Source: Acanthopleura granulata (Eukaryota > Mollusca > Polyplacophora > Chitonida > Chitonidae). Taken from it: 64,000 nt of DNA. This document shows positions 52,445-63,993 of this stretch, piece after piece. Position 1 is the stretch's first letter. The number at the start of each line of letters is the position of its first letter. The notes beneath the pieces are model-generated. The model searched no databases. It was given only the letters and a program-made list of their open reading frames with translations, and was not told the origin of the DNA. The stretch spans positions 5,786,081-5,850,080 of the forward strand of contig JABBOT010000005.1 of assembly GCA_016165875.1 (NCBI GenBank), in the 5' to 3' direction. The position numbers and the translations under genes are program-made.

Positions 52445-55400
52445 CTGCGGACCCAACGACAAGGGCAGAAACAAAAGGGAGAGGTAAACTTGGAAACAAC
52501 TGCTCTTTAAATGATAAACTTTTTCACACACATATTCTACATTTGCTTACTGTGCACCAGTTTACAACAATCTTTGTGTGGTTATCTAAGGATTATTCCA
52601 CAACACTGGTGAAAAGACAATTAACCAAATATCCACTGCCAAAAACATTTAGAATATTTAAGTAATAACATTTAAACACACATATAACAATGAATGTTAT
52701 GAATAAAATGTAAAGAAAAACAATGTGCCGCTGGGGTTCTTAAGTGCTCAACCATGTCCACATAATTTGGCGGACTCAAATAAAATAAATATAACTTATG
52801 ATTTTTAACTTCTTCATGCAGAGGATGTCCACCAACCCTTACCTTTGACATCATTATCATCAGGATCAGCTGTTGAATCTAATGGAACCACACCTGACGA
52901 GCTGATCGTACCATAGCTGGAAAACAACAACAACAGGTGTGTGTCCAGTCAGTATTGTTCAGACATTTATCTGTATGTCTAGTCCATTACTGATTCATAC
53001 TGTATCAGGTATTATTACTTCACATAATCACGTTCATGTCTGAGGGCACTAATTGCTTTAAAGGAATCATCTTCGCACTTTCGTAACAGTTCTGTTTAGT
53101 TAATATATTTATGCAGCACAACACAAACACAGACATATATTTCATTTGAAAAACATAACAAGACGTCATGCACGTGAAGCAGAAATAAATGCAATACGTT
53201 CAGTTGCTGGATTGCATCCTATGTGCAAATTTGTACTTTATAGTCCGCTGCAGGATGTTCCAGGTAAAGGACAAATGTACCTGTATGGAAACTCTCTTGA
53301 ACTCTCATCATGTACAATTTAACACCTCTCCTACATTGTAACATGCCATTACCTGTGGTTGAGTGCTTCCTGTCTGAGGTTCTCACTCACAGGGTGTATG
53401 GGTGGGAGACTGTGCGAGGCGTTAGTGAGTGACGAGCTGAAACCACAGAGCCACCACAATATACATGTGCACACCGAACCCAAGAAAACGGTGAACCACA
53501 CTTCAATACGAGCACGCATGTACTTGGGGTTTAGGTCCATTTGTATCATTATGAAACAACATAATTTGTTGCCAAATACATAGATGTATTTTGAAAAATA
53601 AAAATGCTTCAAGGTGAACAAGTGCATGACGTCATTTTGATTTCGTACAATTACTCAAGACTAACTGACTTCATCTTGAGAGCAGAATTTTTCTTCTTCC
53701 GAAAATCAGGAACAGAAAACACTGAAGAACTGGTATTTTTCAACTGACAAAAATCTGAACTTTACAAAATGCAATGATGCAGGACAGAAGTAGGCAAAAG
53801 CCACGAGTACATGTAATTTAGTATACACCATAAGCGATGTAAACCAAGCACACACAGAGATTTTGTTTCAACATGCAAGACAATTCATTTTCAAAGACAG
53901 GTTGTGTGGAGATGTGAAACACTTGTGTAAAACGTGAACAGTACAGTCAATGATTTGTAACATACAGGACATGCAATTGCTTTTCTACATTCAATGATGT
54001 TTACATATTCTATTTCTTCTAATTATTCGGACATATTATAGTCCCACTGAAAGCAAAACATTGCATTTATCTCCCAGGTTTTTGAAAAAGCAAAGGTATG
54101 GATAAGTTGGTCATTAGATTGTCTAAGACAGGGGGGAAAAAGGAACTTTTTATCCATTAAATTACACCTATGTTACCTAAAAGAAGCAGATCAGATGTCC
54201 CAAAAATTAGACGAATTACTTCTACCAAGCATAGGTCATGATGGAGACGATTGTTTTAGGTCATATAATGATGGTTGTCCCAGATCATGAATTGGTTACT
54301 CCAGATAATTGGATCATGGTAGCCCTGTATCATGGAATGACATTCTAGATCACAGAATTATGTTTTTTCTAGAAAAAGAGATATTGTCTTAGATGAGATT
54401 GTTCCACATTATAGAGATATGGGTGTTCTCTACCATGGAATGATGGATGTTCTAGACCATGTAATGATGGTTATTTTAGACCATGGAATGATGGGAGTTC
54501 TAGATCATGGGATGATGAGTGTTGTACATGCAAGGTCAAGGAATGGTGGTTGTTCTACATAATGGAATGGTGGTTATTCTGGATCATGGAACTGTGCATG
54601 TTCTAAATCATGGAACAACTGGTGTTCAGAGTAGATCATGGAATAATTATTGCACATCAATGGATGACGACTGCTTCTACATCGTGTGATCAACACTGCT
54701 GTACTTATTTATTTGTGTGGTGCTTTATACCAAACAAAGTATGACAGAATGATAGTGGCAGGAAATCCACAACCAAATGCAGGTTTCTGGATGACATTCC
54801 TGTATATGACCAGAGAGGAAGCCAGACTTGAACTCACAGGCAGCTATAGTGGGAGACCAAGTTTTAATACTTTATAGATCAATGGCTAACATTTCTTTCT
54901 GTGTACATTATGGGACCCGGGTTGCATGTGGATTATTGGATTATGAGTATTTGAGGAGCACAACTGCTACGTCTTACACATATTCGATCTATTGCTTACC
55001 TTTCTGACAGTTTGACAGGCTCAGGGACAAGGTGGTGAAAATCCGTGGGAATATTCTGCTTGGCAGATTCCAAGATTCTGTTCACTTGGTACTTTTCCTG
55101 CAGTAATGGTTGCAAAATTTAAATCAGATGAAGTGTGTGCAAGTATGTCATGCCAGTCCCTGTCACTGTAGCTTTAAGCATTCTCTGTGTTACAAATAGA
55201 CTGTTTAAATTATAGTAATAAATTTTTCGACATAAAACAAAAATGCCACAATACCTTGTCATCATAACAATAGAAACATTAAACAAGCAATAAAAGGTTT
55301 CCAAGTACAAGCTGATACAAGTATCCTGTCATTCCTTCAAAATCTTCCAACCTTTGGTTGCTACAATATGGCTGAAATATTGATGAGGTCATGGAGGTGG

Positions 55401-58400
55401 CGATAAGCCATGATCATTGATGAGGTCATGGAGGTGGCGATAAGCCATGATCATTGATGAGGTCATGGTGGTGGCGATAAGCCATGATCATTGATGAGGT
55501 CATGGAGGTGGCGATAAGCCATGATCATTGATGAGGTCATGGCGGTGGCGATACGCCATGATCATTGATGAGTTCATGGAGGTGGCGATAAGCCATGATC
55601 ATTGATGAGGTCATGGAGGTGGCGATAAGCCATGATCATTGATGAGGTCATGGAGGTGGCGATAAGCCATGATCATTGATGAGGTCATGGCGGTGGCGAT
55701 AAGCCATGATCATTGATGAGGTCATGGCGGTGGCGATAAGCCATGATCATTGATGAGGTCATGGCGGTGGCGATAAGCCATGATCATTGATGAGTTCATG
55801 GAGGTGGCGATAAGCCATGATCATTGATGAGGTCATGGCGGTGGCGATAAGCCATGATCATTGATGAGGTCATGGAGGTGGCGATAAGCCATGATCATTG
55901 ATGAGGTCATGGTGGTGGCGATAAGCCATGATCATTGATGAGGTCATGGAGGTGGCGATAAGCCATGATCATTGATGAGGTCATGGCGGTGGCGATACGC
56001 CATGATCATTGATGAGTTCATGGAGGTGGCGATAAGCCATGATCATTGATGAGGTCATGGAGGTGGCGATAAGCCATGATCATTGATGAGGTCATGGAGG
56101 TGGCGATAAGCCATGATCATTGATGAGGTCATGGAGGTGGCGATAAGCCATGATCATTGATGAGGTCATGGCGGTGGCGATAAGCCATGATCATTGATGA
56201 GGTCATGGCGGTGGCGATAAGCCATGATCATTGATGAGGTCATGGCGGTGGCGATAAGCCATGATCATTGATGAGTTCATGGAGGTGGCGATAAGCCATG
56301 ATCATTGATGAGGTCATGGCGGTGGCGATAAGCCACGATCATTGATGAGGTCATGGCGATGACGATAAGCCATGATCATTGATGAGGTCATGGCGGTGGC
56401 GATAAGCCATGATCATTGACTCCGACCTTCAGAACCCATCATGTCCTTTAAGTTTTCACAAATAGTGGAATCTGTACGAAACCTACCCTTCTGATGGCCA
56501 GTTTGACATTTGACGGTGTGTCAGGGATGATGTAAGCTAGCAGGAACTTGACTGCAAACACGATGTGCTGCCGAAAAACACAGAAATACATCAATCAGCA
56601 TGACTGACAAGTTTTGTCTTTAGAGTAGACAGGACATTAACAAAAAATCTTACCCAGGCAATGACACTGACTAAACTTTCATCCACTCACAGTACCTCCC
56701 CCTACTTTGTAAACTGCGCACTACAAATGCTTTCCACTGGAATTATTATTTTCTCTCTGAATACCATACACAAAGCAAAAATAACATTTTACCCCCACGG
56801 TTTTTGGTTCAATGTATGTATATTACAATTTTTAATCTTTCAATTTATAACTAAATTTATTAATTATTATTAATTTGTACGTTATAAAATAATTATGAAT
56901 TATCTTCATGCATCATCAATGTATCATGTCTTGCTACATGTCCATGCTACCTTCATGTCTCACATGATGCTGTATTGATATCTACCACATCAGACCTGGT
57001 GATAACGTACCTCAAATATGAGCACGATCCACAGTTTGTTGTAGGCGCTAAACTCGCTGCCCCAGCTGGAGGTGAAGGCGATCAGGAAGGAGTTTGATAC
57101 CACCCCAAACACGTTCAGGAAGTTCAGAATGGAATACCACATCCCTGAAAGGCATCACATTCCAATAAACTACTGTAGGCATAAAATTTTCTCACAGTGT
57201 TGCATAAAGGCAGCTTATACATGCATGTACTTTTCACAGAATTTCATCATGATTTGTAAAGCAACTTCACAAATGATCTGTAAAACAACTTCACACAATG
57301 ATTTGTAAAGCAACTTCACAAATGATTTGTAAAGTAACTTCACAAATGATCTGTAGAGCAACTTCACAATGATTTGTAAAGCAACTTCACAAATGATTTG
57401 TAAAGTAACTTCACAAATGATCTGTAGAGCAACTTCACAATGATTTGTAAAGCAACGTCACCATACAGCAATTTCACAATGATTTGTATAGCAACTTCAC
57501 AAATGATTTGTTAAGCAACTACATACATATATACTTTAGTGTAAGTGCCCTCGCACCAGCATCATGAAGCCGTTTTAGAACTAGGTCAGACATAGAGTTA
57601 ATTTCAAATCAGCTTGCTGCACTAAACTTGGGACTTACCTTATTGATTTTTGCTTGAATAGTTACAGATACCTTAGACTTTCATAACAAATTTGAAAATT
57701 AGCATTTATGTCCAAACATAAGCTACGAAACAGTACCACAAGTTAAGACTATAATTTTGACCTGAGTCTCAGAGAATTTGGTTATCCTGAGGCCAGCATC
57801 AATTCCTTAAAATTTCCTAAAAAAATACCAAGGAAGTGACACTTTGACTGAAGTTTATGATTAAACTGAATGAGTCATCTCTCCAATGTTTGCCTTATTA
57901 CAAAGCAGCAGCCATATGCACCTAGAGTTCATCCGTCATGACACAGGAAGTGATAACCTACATGTGCATCATGGTAAAATGCACCTGATCATAGCTTACG
58001 GTGACAAGTCTCTAACACCAAAGTATACACTACATCGAGCATCATCAAATCCTTGAGATCTGAGGCAGGGATGATGTACAAAGGACAAGAACTGCAGACT
58101 ACGAGAAACATGTCACATACTGAGATTAAATAACATTCCCATGTTGCCAATGACAACAGTGTTATCACTTAACCATAAACAATGTCAGCCAACATGGGCT
58201 GTCCTGATTTCCCAAAATTTTCCCCAATGTCACTATTAGGAGTAACTTTAAATTTCACTCTTATAATTAAATATACATATATTTTGCATAGATCTGTGAG
58301 AATCTGTTAGAATTCCACAGTTGGATGCAGCTAGCATGTGGGTACACGTACTTAGCAGGCTACCAAATTTATCAGAGAAGTTGAGTTGTGATACCTCCAA

Positions 58401-61400
58401 AACGAAATCACATTATGAACACGGAAGTTATAAAAACAGCAGTTACAGTGGTCCAGGAAACGGGAACAGCTGCGATGGACTGTTCAGCTGATGCTACAGT
58501 ACACCGGTCAAACCTGCAAGATTTTGTTTGCGATGAATAACATGTGCGGCATCCTGAATGAATTATTATGGCTTCAAGCCAAAGCATTATCCTGAAAGGG
58601 GGACATCAGGACCTGAGTAGTACATGCATGCAGGTATGACAAAGTGACTGTCACATTATTATGGCTATTCCTACCACAAACAGGTACAAACAGTAGATAC
58701 AACAAAAGTACAGCATGTTCTCTTTAAGTCTGTGTTACAATGACTGCGTACATGCAGGGTTTGCTTCACGGGTCTATAGACTGGAGTATTACTTATGCCT
58801 ACTTGGGGCAAAAGGGCTTGTGTTTTGAAGGTACATACATGTGTTTGAAGGTACATACATGTGCTTTGAAGGTACATACATGTGTTTGGTATCAATGCTT
58901 CTACATGTACATGTAATTTCAAACTCTGAAAGACTATTTTCTAGGTTTTCAACAGAACAAAGAAGGTTCTAACGACTTGTTAACATAGAAGCAAACACAT
59001 ATATTACACAATTTGTGACTATCCAGCCGCCTCATAAAGATATTGTACGTCCGCTCATCCCAACTGGTAGCCAGTACAACTATGGGTAAGTGTGTAAGTT
59101 ATTGGCAGGTGAATAGGTGTATGAATTATTTTGTAGGTATATAAGTTATGGGTAGGTGTACATCTGTTATGGGTAGGTGTAGGCTATAACTCTGTTATTT
59201 CACAAATTTGTGTGTACCGTTCTCATAAAGGGATTGAGTTTCACACGTTTCACCTCAAGGTTACTCAGCAGGGATATCTGGCAGCTGCACATGGGGGTGC
59301 CTACAAGTCCCGCCTGAGGGGGGTGGAGCACAGTGTCTGCCCCTGTCACATCCACTTAACCGTCCCCCTACATCATGCGATAGTGGGTCACCTGTAAACA
59401 CTCTACGACTATCTGGTAGCAATCAGGACTTATCAAGTCAAATGATAGGCAATTAGTCTCACCCTCCCATGCATTACCTGATACTCAATGGGAATTATTA
59501 CAAACATCTGCGCAGTGTTTATGTAAAGGCTTTTAGCTTTTAGGACGCGGTCTGTGTGGCTGCTCTGTACGATGTGAATTAAACATGTTTATAACCCACA
59601 AAAACCTTCAATTTTGGCCTCACCTTCACACATACAGGAAATTCTAATCTATAGTCCCAGCATAATTGAGATATCCAGAGAAAAGGGTTTATTTCCTTAT
59701 CATAAGTTTTTGGCAACGAGATATACTTTACACCCCTAGATCAGATATGTCTATTATTAAACAATAATAGACACCCTCTCCACTGGAATTATCATTGATG
59801 TCAATAAAAATGACTTCACAATTTACATTAACTACATGTATATTTACAATTGATAGAGCTTCGGTTGTACCGCCATTTTGTACCACCTGGTGTATTACAT
59901 ATACACCATACACGCACCAGAAGTATTTCACGCAACTTGAATGACCTTGACCTTGAGATTTCCTACTGGGAGTCGAATCCGGATTCTTCAACACTATAAC
60001 TACTCCATGATAAACATCATTAGTCAGACTTAATTCCTGAGTCACTCTATATCATTACTAATGCAAGAGTATACATTCAACAAAAGTATCCAGTAAGGCA
60101 TGCATGTCCAGAACAGGAACTCACTTAAAGGACACTATACATGGAATCATTCTGCAGCTCACTGGCATCTCAAAACCAGTGAAAAAACATAGGCGTTTGG
60201 ACAACTCATGACACAGAGTGCATGTGGACAGGAGGTCCACGTCGCATGATACATGTACATGTAGCTGGTCAAAAATCTGATCAACCACCAAACAGAACAA
60301 GCAGCTCAAAAAGGGCAGTCATAGCTACAGTCAGCTACAGTCTCTGAAAAACTTATTAACTTGATTGGCCTTTTTCCTTAAACGACAACACAGTCACATT
60401 CATGGTTACAGTCAGTGAGTGTTCGGGGTTTTAAGTTGTACTTAACAATGTTTCAGTCATATCACGACAAAGAGTCCTTTTGGTGTCTTCTTGTGGCAGG
60501 GCGAGTTCACGTCGCCAAACTGCTGTTGCCACTGTAACATCATGCTAAAGACACCAGACATGACACCCCACAGAGTCATGTTATACTGACACTGGGCCGA
60601 GCAGTCCTGTTTCCTTGCTCTAACCTCTCAATGCTGAGTGTCAAGTGTTTATGGTTAAAGGAAATTGCAGCACATGAAAAAACCTCCTGACTTAAAACAG
60701 CATCCCAACTTCAGAAAGCTGGTTTGGAAAGACCAAAGCTTAGAATGAGCCAGTGTGGGTCTCTGTTGCTGACAACAGAGGTGCAGGCTAAGCCTGAATA
60801 CAGTACACTGTGTGAAAATATCCCAATCACTTTGGCATGCACTCATAGTCTGCATTCTGTTATAGTGATATATTTGTCCGTTCAGTTTCATTACATATAT
60901 GTACGTCATCTATGTATATTCGGCAATAAGAACTACAATCCAGAAATATATGGTTGTACAGTAAAAGTATTACTACAAGTGTCACAGCTTAAGAAAGAGG
61001 TAAATTTCTTGCAAAAATAGAGTTAACTGATGACATGTTGATATCATTTGCTCTTAATAAATGTGACTGTGAACATGATGAAGGGATCAGTTAGCTCTGT
61101 AGAGTGCTGGTACATTTATCTTTATTTAAATCTGTGAACATGATGCACGCTTTTCTTAACTTCATTGCTTCAAACATTTTTTTTTTTTTAGACAGGTTTG
61201 AGTCCAAATATCTGTAGATGGATTAGCCACATTGAAACTTTTCTGCCATGACATTAAGATTATCCCCAGAGGAGGAAGGGGACAAAGAAAAAAACGCCAC
61301 CTGTCAGTTATGGGTGACAGCTCTACCAATACTACTTCGCCCAGCACAGATTGCAACAGATATATCCAATAACTCTACACTGATTAGCATCAGGCTGGCA

Positions 61401-63993
61401 AAGCAAACAGCTCAAGGATGTAAGGCATTGCACAGCATTTGTCTGTTTAATGACAGACAGGTTGTGAAACCCGCCAACGCATTCAACACAACCATCAAAG
61501 GTAACACATGGATGTAGTGAACAGCTAACTTGTCACACCCCTGATCTGTCGCCATAACTCCATATGACACGTTTATATTCCTTCACATTCAAATACGAGT
61601 CTAGTTTCCTAAACATGGTCACCAGAGGAATCTGAATGAAAAGAAATACAGATCAACAGATAAATAATCTTCCTTGTCTTGAAGAGTAATACCCAACTTA
61701 ACCATTTACATGTTTTGACTGGTGAGGTACCACAATACCTTCTAGATAAATCTCTCAGACAAAAGCAGGAATTAATTAGGAGAAATACATCACAAAGAAG
61801 TACACATGTATGTGTGTGTGTGTGTATATATATATGTGGAGGAAGCAAGGCCAGTCATGCAGTCAGACAAAGGGGCAGATGGTTAACAGGAAAGTAGGTA
61901 ATGATCAGGAGCAAGGACATGTAATGATAGGAGAGAACAGGTAATGCTGGAGGAGAACAGGCAACGTATGGAGGAGAACAGTTAATGCTGGGGGTGATCA
62001 GGTAATGTATGGAGGAGAAAAGGTAATGTATGGGGGAGAACTGGTAATGTACAGAGCAAAACAGGTAATGCTGGAGGATAACACTCGATGCCGGGGAAGA
62101 ACAGGTAACGCATGGAGAAAAACAGATAATGCATACAAGAGAATAGGTAATGTATGGGAGAGAACAGTCAATGCATGGAGAACAGGTAATGTGTGGAGAA
62201 GAAAAATGGCTGGAGGAAAACAGGTAATGCATGGAGGATATCTGAGAACACCAAACCCAGAAGAACTCACCGAGGTCCTGAGAGATAAATGCGATTGGTC
62301 GCCTGTACCACCACAGGATCCTTCTGGCGTCAACCCGAATGTCAATGAGCAAGGTAACGAGGGCAAGAAGAGGAGCCAGTGGGAAGGAGGCCGCAAACAG
62401 CTACAAAATACAATCAGTAAAATCACCAACAACTGCTCTGAAAGCAGTTAGAAGACATATATACACGTATATATGAAAGAAACCAGACAAAATTCAATGC
62501 ACTGTGATAAGTTAAAATCAGACAATATAAGTTCAAATATGAAGCTCATCTTCTTCAGTGAAGCTACATCTGAGCCTGAAACCTTATTAATCCAGTGTTT
62601 ACATTTTAAAGTCTATCTGCCATGACAAATTCTGCCAGCATTAAAATGAATACAAGCGCCACTTTCACATTGTACAAACTGAATAATTACCAGCTGGGGA
62701 TGATGTTTCTATTTACCATGAGGTAGCCATAGAGTATGACTTTCTCCGTGTACTCTGCCAGGGTGAAGTCACCCAGGACAGGCTTGAGCCTCTCCCTCTC
62801 CAGGTACTGCTGGAAGGCCTGTCGTCGTGACGACCCAGCCGGGGACACACCCGATTCCTCGTCCACCCTGTTCTTCTTTTGACCAAAGCAGCCGCAACAC
62901 CATGAAGGACGCCTCCGCCACAGCTTCCGCAGAAAACTGGCACACAAAACGGGCGGAATGAGATCGAATTCAGCTTGAGAATGATGCAAACAAAATCTTC
63001 AACAAGGCATTTATACAAACTGCTTCTTTGATTGTTGTTTAACTGCCGTCTGCAGAAATTTTTACATATATGATGGTGGCCAGTGCTAAGGGTGGAGAAA
63101 GCCAAACGACCAGTCATAGCCAGCCCCTTTTTGCAAGCTACTGACAAACTTTCCCCCATCTGATGTACACTAGATATTCATGTCATACTGGCAAGTCTGC
63201 AAATAGGTGCCTGACATTTCTGAAAACACTCCTTTGGATGAAATGGTTTCTTAGGTCATACCACTTTCTCCAAAGGGGTGTTTTCAAAAACGTCAGGCAC
63301 CTATTTGCAGGCTCGTACCAGGTATTGGTCACACAAGCATTGTGAACTGCCTACTGTAACCAGACAACTCCACAAAAGGTGAATCAACAAATTTCCTGTC
63401 CAAGGCCAGTCTTGAACTTTCATCTCAGGTAAGCATTTCATACAAATCACGTTTTTCTGCCTGCTTATATATTTCAACTTATTCTAAATTTCTGTGGACA
63501 GTTGGATGCCCAATTTACACAAGTATCCACAAACTAATCAAGCTATATCTGGGGTGATTAGTATACATCACACATTTAGAAACATAATCCATTCTTTGGT
63601 GCTGCTGCTGTTCATCAAGTCATTTTTTTGTGGCGCATGTGATCTTAGATTGTATTTGATTGGTGTTTTTAAGCCATACACTCAAGAATATGTCTCTCAT
63701 AGACGGTGGCCTGCATTACGGCCGGAGAGGAAGCGAGCATGAGCTGGACTTTTGGTGAGAGGCTCCTGGGTCATTACACTGCGCTAGCCTTAGATTGCAA
63801 CATTGACGAAGGAAGCCAGGAGTTGTAGGTGACTGACTTACGGTAATATGATATCCTTAAAGAACTTTGGGAATGGCTTCATGACCATGAGCACAAGGAT
63901 TTGGAAGGACAGCTGTGACATGCAGTTGTCGTCTGTGCAGCCATCCACATAGTTCTTACCCATCCCAAACACACCGTTCGAATCAAAGTCTCT
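52329..63993 (-). CDS. Anoctamin/TMEM16 family membrane protein, C-terminal part (9 exons)
   Basis: TMEM16 proteins are ten-helix membrane proteins acting as calcium-activated chloride channels or lipid scramblases. Exons at 63842-63993, 62717-62936, 62271-62400, 57011-57144, 56487-56567, 55000-55097, 53353-53436, 52843-52916 and 52329-52444 total 1089 bases in phase: 362 residues (numbered from the first exon seen) and a TAG stop. Membrane stretches lie at about 26-51, 116-145, 170-192 and 202-230. Family signatures are EYTEKVILYGYL, SFPLAPLLAL and IDIRVDARR. E112, E115, D144 and D148 align with calcium ligands E702, E705, E734 and D738 of mouse TMEM16A; D47 matches E654. The last loop (about 190-202) is far shorter than in ANO1-7 and lacks their Cys/Tyr-rich block, recalling ANO8/10, while the helices look ANO1-7-like. 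Residues 240-362 form a polar tail. Channel or scramblase activity cannot be told. N-terminal exons lie past 64000. Confidence 0.93.
52843..52916 (-). CDS. Anoctamin C-tail exon (residues 301-325)
   Basis: Acceptor TTTTCCAG/CTATGG, donor TCAAAG/GTAAGG. Encodes YGTISSSGVVPLDST and an acidic DPDDND stretch. Phase matches both neighbours. Confidence 0.75.
53353..53436 (-). CDS. Anoctamin C-tail exon (residues 273-300)
   Basis: Acceptor TGGTTTCAG/CTCG, donor CCACAG/GTAATG. Encodes a Ser/His/Pro-rich tail. Assigned by splice sites and phase, not by family similarity. Confidence 0.75.
54235..54665. repeat. Degenerate 28-30 bp repeat in an anoctamin intron
   Basis: Words such as ATCATGGAATGATGG and TGTTCTAGACCATGG recur about 13 times between the exons at 55000 and 53353. 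Units are strongly diverged. Confidence 0.75.
54697..54872 (-). mobile_element. Old SINE copy in an anoctamin intron
   Basis: TATTTATTTGTGTGGTGCTT, then AGAGGAAGCCAGACTTGAAC and TCACAGGCAGC follow the order of the reference SINE in reverse orientation. Heavily mutated, so an old insertion. Confidence 0.65.
55000..55097 (-). CDS. Anoctamin exon (residues 240-272)
   Basis: Acceptor ACTGCAG/GAAAAG, donor GAAAG/GTAAGC. Encodes EKYQVNRILESAKQN, the basic amphipathic segment usual after the last TMEM16 helix, then a less conserved tail. Confidence 0.88.
55376..56420. repeat. 37-bp satellite-like array, about 28 copies, with higher-order structure
   Basis: The unit TTGATGAGGTCATGG-AGGTGGCGATAAGCC-ATGATCA repeats about 28 times between anoctamin exons at 56487 and 55097. 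Units differ at three diagnostic sites: GAGGTC/GAGTTC, A/C/T before GGTGG, and GATAAG/GATACG. The variant order of units 2-13 recurs in units 14-26 with one extra A-type unit, so a block of 12-13 units (about 444-481 bp) has been duplicated. Both edges fall well clear of the splice sites (nearest about 70 bp from the exon at 56487). Confidence 0.95.
56487..56567 (-). CDS. Anoctamin exon (residues 213-239)
   Basis: Acceptor CGGCAG/CACATC, donor AGAAGG/GTAGGT, phase 0 at both ends. Encodes HIVFAVKFLLAYIIPDTPSN, the last helix and the family's IPD-P turn. Confidence 0.95.
57011..57144 (-). CDS. Anoctamin exon (residues 168-212)
   Basis: Acceptor CTTTCAG/GGATG, donor TTTGAG/GTACGT. Encodes MWYSILNFLNVFGVVSNSFL (helix 9), a short loop SSWGSEFSAYNK, and the start of the last helix, LWIVLIFE. 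Confidence 0.95.
57230..57525. repeat. About 24-bp repeat in an anoctamin intron
   Basis: CAACTTCACAAATGATTTGT-AAAG units repeat about 12 times just upstream (in transcript sense) of the exon at 57011-57144. A three-unit block with GATCTGTAGAGC recurs near 57340 and 57415, indicating multi-unit duplication. Confidence 0.9.
57530..61880. other. Large anoctamin intron, no exon recognised
   Basis: Part of the intron between the exons at 62271 and 57144. Holds three 20-21 bp units with GAAGGTACATACATGTG at 58826-58886, loose TTATGGGTAGGTGTA units at 59085-59185, a (TG)n(TA)n microsatellite at 61807-61835, and unrecognised frames such as 59212-59397 (G+C-richer), 59728-60045 and 61248-61517. Confidence 0.5.
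61890..62235. repeat. Degenerate 20-26 bp repeat beside an anoctamin exon
   Basis: GGTAATGTATGGAGGAGAAC and GGTAATGCTGGAGGAGAAC units recur about 15 times, ending roughly 35 bp from the donor of the exon at 62271-62400. Open frames on both strands here (62005-62451 plus, 61855-62352 minus) come from the repeat; only the part at 62271 and above on the minus strand is exon. Confidence 0.85.
62271..62400 (-). CDS. Anoctamin exon (residues 125-168)
   Basis: Acceptor TTTTGTAG/CTGTTT, donor GACCTCG/GTGAGT. Encodes LFAASFPLAPLLALVTLLI followed by DIRVDARR and RRPIAFISQDL, the most conserved TMEM16 signature. The spacing from the Glu pair in the previous exon to the two Asp residues here equals that in TMEM16A, which supports the splice. 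Confidence 0.95.
62717..62936 (-). CDS. Anoctamin exon (residues 52-124)
   Basis: Acceptor TGTGCCAG/TTTTCTG, donor CTCATG/GTAAAT. Begins FLRKLWRRR, has a Cys/Lys-rich cytosolic linker (SWCCGCFGQKK), and ends with LGDFTLAEYTEKVILYGYLM, the start of helix 7 with two calcium-ligand Glu residues. Confidence 0.92.
63022..63135 (-). mobile_element. Diverged SINE fragment in an anoctamin intron
   Basis: TTTGATTGTTGTTTAACTGC, ATATATGATGGTGGCCAGTG and AAAGCCAAACGACC match the order of the reference SINE in reverse, with many changes. Confidence 0.6.
63197..63310. repeat. Foldback: 41-bp inverted arms with 32-bp loop
   Basis: 63197-63237 pairs with 63270-63310 with three differences in 41 positions. 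Both arms include CTGCAAATAGGTGCCTGAC or its complement. It lies in the anoctamin intron between the exons at 63842 and 62936. It could be a small foldback element or a structured intronic RNA. Confidence 0.85.
63652..63792 (-). mobile_element. Internally deleted SINE in an anoctamin intron
   Basis: TTGATTGGTGTTTTTAAGCC, CATAGACGGTGGCCTGCATT, then directly GAGAGGAAGCGAGCATGAGC and TGAGAGGCTCCTGGGTCATT and the CTGCGCTAGCC head end. The middle of the body is missing compared with the copy at 36904-37159. Confidence 0.75.
63842..63993 (-). CDS. Anoctamin exon (residues 1-51 of the visible part)
   Basis: Acceptor TCTGTAG/AGAGAC at the window edge, donor ATTACC/GTAAGT. Encodes the Cys pair (CTDDNC), the QLSFQILVLMVMK helix and KDIILP, matching TMEM16 helix 6. 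It starts in phase 0 and ends after two bases of a Pro codon. Confidence 0.9.

Noticed and set aside
55376..56420. CRISPR-like array (37-bp repeats)
   Set aside because: The units adjoin directly with no unique spacers, and the array lies within an intron of an animal gene.
59212..59397. Extra anoctamin exon or nested gene
   Set aside because: On the minus strand the frames are broken or unlike TMEM16, and the flanking exons already join in phase without it. The plus-strand frame has no known domain.
62005..62451. Plus-strand 148-codon frame
   Set aside because: It runs through the GGTAATG repeat and then antisense to a confident anoctamin exon at 62271-62400.
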